DNA of 14,248 nucleotides from the NCBI GenBank assembly GCA_027946555.1, contig JAPEVC010000426.1:1-14248 (forward strand). Direction: 5' to 3'. The notes under the pieces are model-generated. The model was not told where the DNA came from, did not search any database, and was given only the letters and a program-made list of their open reading frames with translations. The DNA comes from Gnomoniopsis sp. IMI 355080 (taxonomy: Eukaryota > Ascomycota > Sordariomycetes > Diaporthales > Gnomoniaceae). A program made the translations under genes and the position numbers. Positions 10,172 to 14,248 of this stretch are shown one piece after another (within the stretch, counting starts at the first letter, position 1; every line of letters begins with the position of its first letter).

Positions 10172-11799
10172 CTGTCGTTTCACGGATACGTGTTGAATGG
10201 TGGCCTTGCGTTTGCTTCGGCTGGACCGGCGGCTTTGTTCTGGCCTGGTAGTGACGGGACATTTCATGGGGAAGGAGGATTGGCGAACGAATTTCCTTGT
10301 GTTTATTTTATTTTTTCCTCCTTTTATTCTTGTTCAACTCTATATTCCCCGGGGGCGTTAGGAAGTGCCTATCAGAGGCAAAGGCGGAGTCAAATCCGGA
10401 CCAGGATTGCTGTTATTCTTTTTCGGGGAGAGAGGGGAAAGAGGGAATGCTGGAGGAGGGGCCCAGGGAAGGAGGAAAGAGAGACGGGAAGCCAAGAGAG
10501 TGTGAAAGAAGATTCTCCTTATCTTGGGATGACACAGATGCCCAGATCGGATGAATTTGTCTGGTCACGTTTCTTGGTCTTTTTCAGTCTTTGTTTGCCT
10601 TCTTTTATTTCTGATGTGTATGCTACCAATGGGATAGATGAAGTGATAACGTGGCTCGATCTTTGCACATGTGTGTGCTTTGCTTGAGAAAAGGGACTCT
10701 AAGTATGGCGTGACGAGGAATGATGGTGATATACTCCCAGCACTTCTTGGCTTGGTGAAGCTACCCATCTGGGGAAGTGATGCTGGCTATATCCACTGCA
10801 AGTGATTCTTATTTAAATAAAGCTTCTTGTGGATAAATCCACTGGGGACCCCTAGCCTTAGCAGCACGGGCCCCTTTGACCTACACATCCATCCCCTTCC
10901 GCACGCCCTGTCCCGCCCTTTTTTTTGGAGGTTGATTTTGCTCGACATCAGCTGAGCGCAGACAGATGATGGACTTGATTGTGTTAGTAAAGTTGTCATC
11001 ATGTTTGGTGACTGTGAAGAATTTACGGGTTTTCCGGTACATGAGGTTCCCTGTACTATGTTTTTGGGGGGGGGGGGGTTGTTTTGAGCTGTCTGTATAC
11101 CCAGGCATGTACCCGCAACGGGCTTGTAGGCTTGTAGGCTTCTCGGTAGTACCAGCGGACCGATTTCCGAGGAACTGGAACGTTTCCCCAAGGGGGAATT
11201 GTAAATGATATGGATGGAAAAGTTGAACAGTACTATTGCCGACTTGGTGGGAGTCCCATCTGAGCATCCTACCCAGGTTGTTACTGGTCTTGGAATCTTA
11301 CGGAAGTCTTGTCTCAAAAGCGTGTAAGACTCAGAAATTCAGTATGTGCGTCTCTCGAAGTAAGTCCCCGGGAGAAGACAGGCCCACAGGGAAAAGGACG
11401 GGGCCCTTTCCAAGAGCAGTTTTGGGGGGTTTCTTGGGCGGCAGCAGTGCTGTGTCGGTCAGATCTTGAAGTTTATTAGTCTAGTCTCGCTATCCAACAG
11501 GATAAGGACTACAGAATACCCGATGTTTGCACATCCTGCACGTCAATTCCGCTGCTTCTCCCAAATGCAGTTTCCAACTTTCTAATGGACTGAGATTCTG
11601 CCAGTGAGACCCCTCGAGTTGCTCCCCGTGCCAAGTCAAGTTTCGGCACCTTGCCAAGAGATAAGCATCCCCGTCTTCATAAGACAACACCGTCTAATCC
11701 TTACCACCGTTGTTGCCCATGTTGGCCCCTGGCCTTGGATGACGAGCCAGCCGAAGGCAGCAAAGCTTAATCTTCAACAGTAGCAGTCGATGTGTGGCT
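10172..11799. other. Intergenic DNA right of the convergent relic
   Basis: No supportable gene. The + strand is strongly purine-rich at 10425-10511, so the minus strand is C/T-rich there, as fungal promoters are. That would suit a minus-strand transcript starting near the ATG at 10267 or 10262 and leading into the coding pieces below 10171. An AATAAA occurs at 10816-10821 (+). A run of thirteen G lies at 11066-11078, and a CTTGTAGG direct repeat sits at about 11123-11138. The 176-codon minus frame at 10787-11317 has no recognisable motif and an unlikely composition, so it is not called. Confidence 0.45.
11066..11078 (+). repeat. Run of thirteen G
   Basis: A homopolymer of 13 G preceded by five T. 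It is the longest mononucleotide run of G in the window and a likely place for length polymorphism or assembly error. Confidence 0.85.
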
Positions 11800-12791
11800 T
11801 TACCGTCGAGGCAAACTGACTTCCTGGGTCTCGGAGGATGAGCCTGTTGGTGTAGACTCGACTTCAGAGTCCGGACTGTTGGGCTGCTGATCACTGGCCT
11901 GAGATCGCGTTGCCTCCACCGCGTTGGACGATTGGCGGCCCAACAAAACCCACGGGCTTTGAATGGAGGAGGCCTTGAGATGTTGGGCATCCATGTTGAA
12001 AGAGGCTAAGTCGTCCCGGTCAGAGCGATGTGTGGCCTGAGGTGGGTCGTCGTTGAGTTGTCTCATAAATTCGAGAGGGGCAATGACATCTTGGAAATGC
12101 CCCAAAACTCCAAGCCAAGTAGTGATAGCCTCTCTGTTCTTGATCCATGTGTTTTTTTTGTGTAAGAACCTGTCATTTATCAATTTCCGTAGCTCGGGGT
12201 CGAAGAGGCCCTCCCATCGCGCTTCCACTTTCTCGTGAAGCTGCTTGGCGAGCCTAGGGTTTTTGTGTCCAAGTCTTGTCAGCATGTGATGGTGCTATAT
12301 AATAGCGCAGAGAAGCGGATGAGTGGACAAACGTACGAATAATCAAGGCCGAGGTCATGATACATATATTGGAGCATCGAATACAATCTGAGCCACCGAG
12401 TTTCTGCCTTGTCACCGCAGACATGTTTCGTGAGGCAATACATGCGGGCGTGTCGATACCGGTACAAACTCTCCAGGTGTTCAGTCGATTTCCTGATGAA
12501 CGCTTCCATGTGCTGTTCGCTCTCGAAAAGAATTAGATATCCACATTGCCGCACGTCCTTTTCAATCATCGGGAGATATCTCTTGATCTGCTGGGTCATC
12601 CTCTGGATTGTGTCCAAGGGATTCTGAGCCTGGCCTTGGGTATCTTGGTGTTTCGTAATGGGAAGCAGGCCCTTGCTGGCGAAGTGGAATATGAGGTGAA
12701 GTTCCTCTTCCAGTGGCACGGGCGGGTCAACGTGGGCTATGGGATCAGTATTCGAAGGCGTCGTGGGGGTTGGGAGCGAGGTGGTGGCCAT
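11800..12791 (-). CDS. Hypothetical protein, 302 aa, two exons
   Basis: Two exons on the minus strand, 12791-12337 and 12253-11800, join at a phase-2 intron of 83 nt. It starts GTACGT, has CTGAC about 20 bases before the end and finishes CCCTAG; codon Ser152 spans the junction. The ATG at 12791 has a good context (AACAAGATGGCC); further upstream the frame lacks an ATG. The first 25 residues are Pro/Thr-rich. Residues about 26-225 are charged and look largely alpha-helical, with motifs such as EEELHLIFHFASKGLL, LYSMLQYMYHDLGLDYS and EARWEGLFDPELRKLI. The last 60 or so are Ser/Thr/Gln-rich and probably disordered. There is no signal peptide or membrane segment. A run of eight A lies in exon 2 (HKKNTW). 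I do not recognise the family and give no function. Confidence 0.75.
12254..12336 (-). other. Intron of the 302-aa gene
   Basis: 83 nt with donor GTACGT, branch site TGCTGAC and acceptor CCCTAG. A shorter alternative, donor GTTTGT to acceptor TATATAG, would be only 38 nt and has no branch site, so it is less likely. Confidence 0.75.
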
Positions 12792-13743
12792 CTTGTTAAA
12801 TGCTGATGTTTCAATTGGTTCAAACAAAGGTACTGGAGGCAGTAAAGAGTGATGTTAACATGACTTGTGGTCGAGAGGAATCAAAAGAGCGACAATTGGA
12901 AGTGGACATTGCGCAAGAGGGAAGTAAGAGTCTATGTGTTCCTTCCCACTCTGATGTGAGGACGACGCGGCAATGGAGAAGTCACCATGGCTCTTGAGAC
13001 AGCCTCTCTTCAATGTCACAGCCTTGTAGCTCATAAGATCATCCATCTCCTTGAGCGAATTCCACTAGATATGAAAGGCCTCATCTCGGAACTCGCCCAG
13101 GAGTTCCAGTCTTCTTCACCAGGCTTGTTAACGTCTGCACTATCACGAGCATGCTTGAGGTGTTGTTGAAAAATAGCAAAGAGAACGGCAAAGATATCCG
13201 CGACAGGAACAAGGAACACAGGCTGAAAAGAGCACACCTATTTCTTATTGTGCATGGCTCGTGTGAGAACCACGTTCAAGTTCAAAGTTTGCCACGAGAT
13301 CTTCCTTGGCTCACTTATGTCGAGATCCTACCGAGAACACATTCAGACAAGGTCATTGTCAAAGTTTGACGAGAACTAACAGCTGGGTGAAAAGCAAAGT
13401 GGCACAGATGGAGAGATACTCTTGACATTGGAGATATGGGGTATCGATTTTTTTTTTTTAATTCAGTTTGCAAGTCGGCTGTAAGCACCGGCCACATTGC
13501 CTTGATGTAGATGGGTGGCAACGATGAGCCCTAGATGACCTTCATTTATCGAAACCATTTGCGGACATCTGCCCTTCTTCTTCAAGGTATGTAGGCCCCC
13601 AAGGCTTTTCAACCCTATCGGTTTGATGTGACTAAAATGGTTCGTGTCCATGAGCCGGCAAAACGTGGGTACCAAATATTTAGCCGTGTCATACAACTCT
13701 TACAGATCGCGCGCTGTATATGCTTTTGATCATCTCTCATTCA
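12792..13743. other. Intergenic DNA between the RPAP1-like gene and the 302-aa gene
   Basis: Both flanking genes are on the minus strand, so this holds the 3' UTR of the RPAP1-like gene and the promoter and leader of the 302-aa gene. A minus-strand ATG lies only about 70 bases upstream of the 302-aa start, so that leader is probably short or has an upstream AUG. A T-run lies at 13448-13459. Short minus frames at 13031-13237 and 13463-13696 have fairly natural composition but no recognisable domain or splice pattern and are not called. Confidence 0.5.
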
Positions 13744-14248
13744 TCACCTGCCCTGGAATTTCTCCCTCCATCCACCCTTCTCAAACAACCACACCGCCTC
13801 CGTCGCATACGCCCGACTCCCCCGGTGTCCCGACCCCTCCGGCACACCAGCCGCCTCCAGCAAGCTATCCATGACGCGATTCTCCTGACAGCACCTCCAA
13901 ATCCCCTTGGCCACCTCCGAGCCACCATCACCCCACTCCCCCTCGCCCAGCCGGAACAGCAGCCTCCCCAGCGTCTGAAACGCCACGCACCGCTGTGCAG
14001 GCACCGCGCTCCGCGCCAGCCGCCCAAGCTCTGCCACGGTGTAGCCCGCAGCCTCGGGGGCTTCGCCGTGATGGTGCAGGCCCTTGGAGACAGGGATGGC
14101 GCGGCTCCTGGCGGGCGAGAGCATGCGACCTTTGAAGTCGAAGCGCAGCGCGGCGATGGAGAGGGTCGTTTGACCGGGGTAGTAGGGCGATTCGCGGTCG
14201 GCGGTCGAGTGTGGTGTGGGGATGGGCGCCATCCAGGCGAGCTTGGTG
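13744..14248 (-). CDS. RPAP1: RPAP1/Rba50-like RNA polymerase II-associated protein, C-terminal part
   Basis: The gene enters from the right edge; 167 codons and the stop are visible and the frame is open to the edge, so the 5' part is missing. The first Met seen (14232) is internal, preceded by TKLAW. The visible sequence carries the RPAP1 C-terminal signature: ALRFDFKGRML, then GLHHHGEAPEAAGYTVAEL, then RSAVPAQRCVAFQTLGRLL, followed by a tail ending WREKFQGR. Known members (human RPAP1, yeast Rba50) bind RNA polymerase II and help its assembly and nuclear import. Codons are strongly GC-rich at third positions, typical of a conserved gene here. No intron is apparent in the visible part. The family call is confident; length and start cannot be judged. 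Confidence 0.92.
   Translation of the reverse strand, partial: TKLAWMAPIPTPHSTADRESPYYPGQTTLSIAALRFDFKGRMLSPARSRAIPVSKGLHHHGEAPEAAGYTVAELGRLARSAVPAQRCVAFQTLGRLLFRLGEGEWGDGGSEVAKGIWRCCQENRVMDSLLEAAGVPEGSGHRGSRAYATEAVWLFEKGGWREKFQGR

Noticed and set aside
10787..11317. 176-codon minus-strand open frame
   Set aside because: No recognisable motif, a composition unlike a folded protein, it crosses the G13 run, and it has no splice or promoter context.
12279..12336. Reading the 302-aa gene as two separate genes, one ending near 12279 and one starting at the ATG at 12285
   Set aside because: Consensus splice signals join the two frames in phase, and the joined sequence (DYS-LAKQLHEK) is continuous helical protein.
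13463..13696. 77-codon minus-strand open frame just after the RPAP1-like stop
   Set aside because: The residues look fairly natural, but no domain is visible and the position fits the 3' UTR of the RPAP1-like gene. Not enough to call a gene.

Overview
The window comes from a filamentous ascomycete (Pezizomycotina), probably a Sordariomycete. The introns are short (60-83 nt), with GT/AG ends and CTAAC/CTGAC-type branch sites. The promoter and leader DNA is rich in C and T. The proteins match conserved fungal families, and the gene-poor DNA carries short CCTA/TAGG palindromes. The genus is not determined.

Layout. Positions 1-5700 hold no gene I can defend. This stretch has homopolymer runs, microsatellites, two copies of a CTACCTAC-type palindrome and a few coding-looking but broken fragments. 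Positions 5714-7082 form a pyrimidine-rich leader with no ATG on the + strand. It leads into the main gene (7083-9678, +), a five-exon IQGAP-type Ras GTPase-activating protein of 781 aa, the family of Aspergillus gapA and fission yeast gap1/sar1. Convergent to it, on the minus strand at about 9716-10171, are pieces of a small spliced gene or its decayed remains. Positions 10172-11799 look non-coding. A two-exon minus-strand gene (12791-11800) encodes a 302-aa protein I do not recognise. Positions 12792-13743 are intergenic. From the right edge to 13744 on the minus strand lies the C-terminal part of an RPAP1/Rba50-type RNA polymerase II-associated protein; its 5' part is outside the window.

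The genes do not form a pathway or cluster: a Ras-signalling regulator, a Pol II assembly factor and an orphan protein simply sit side by side. The most notable signal is the ATG-free leader of about 1.37 kb before the RasGAP start. It suggests a very long 5' UTR kept free of upstream start codons.
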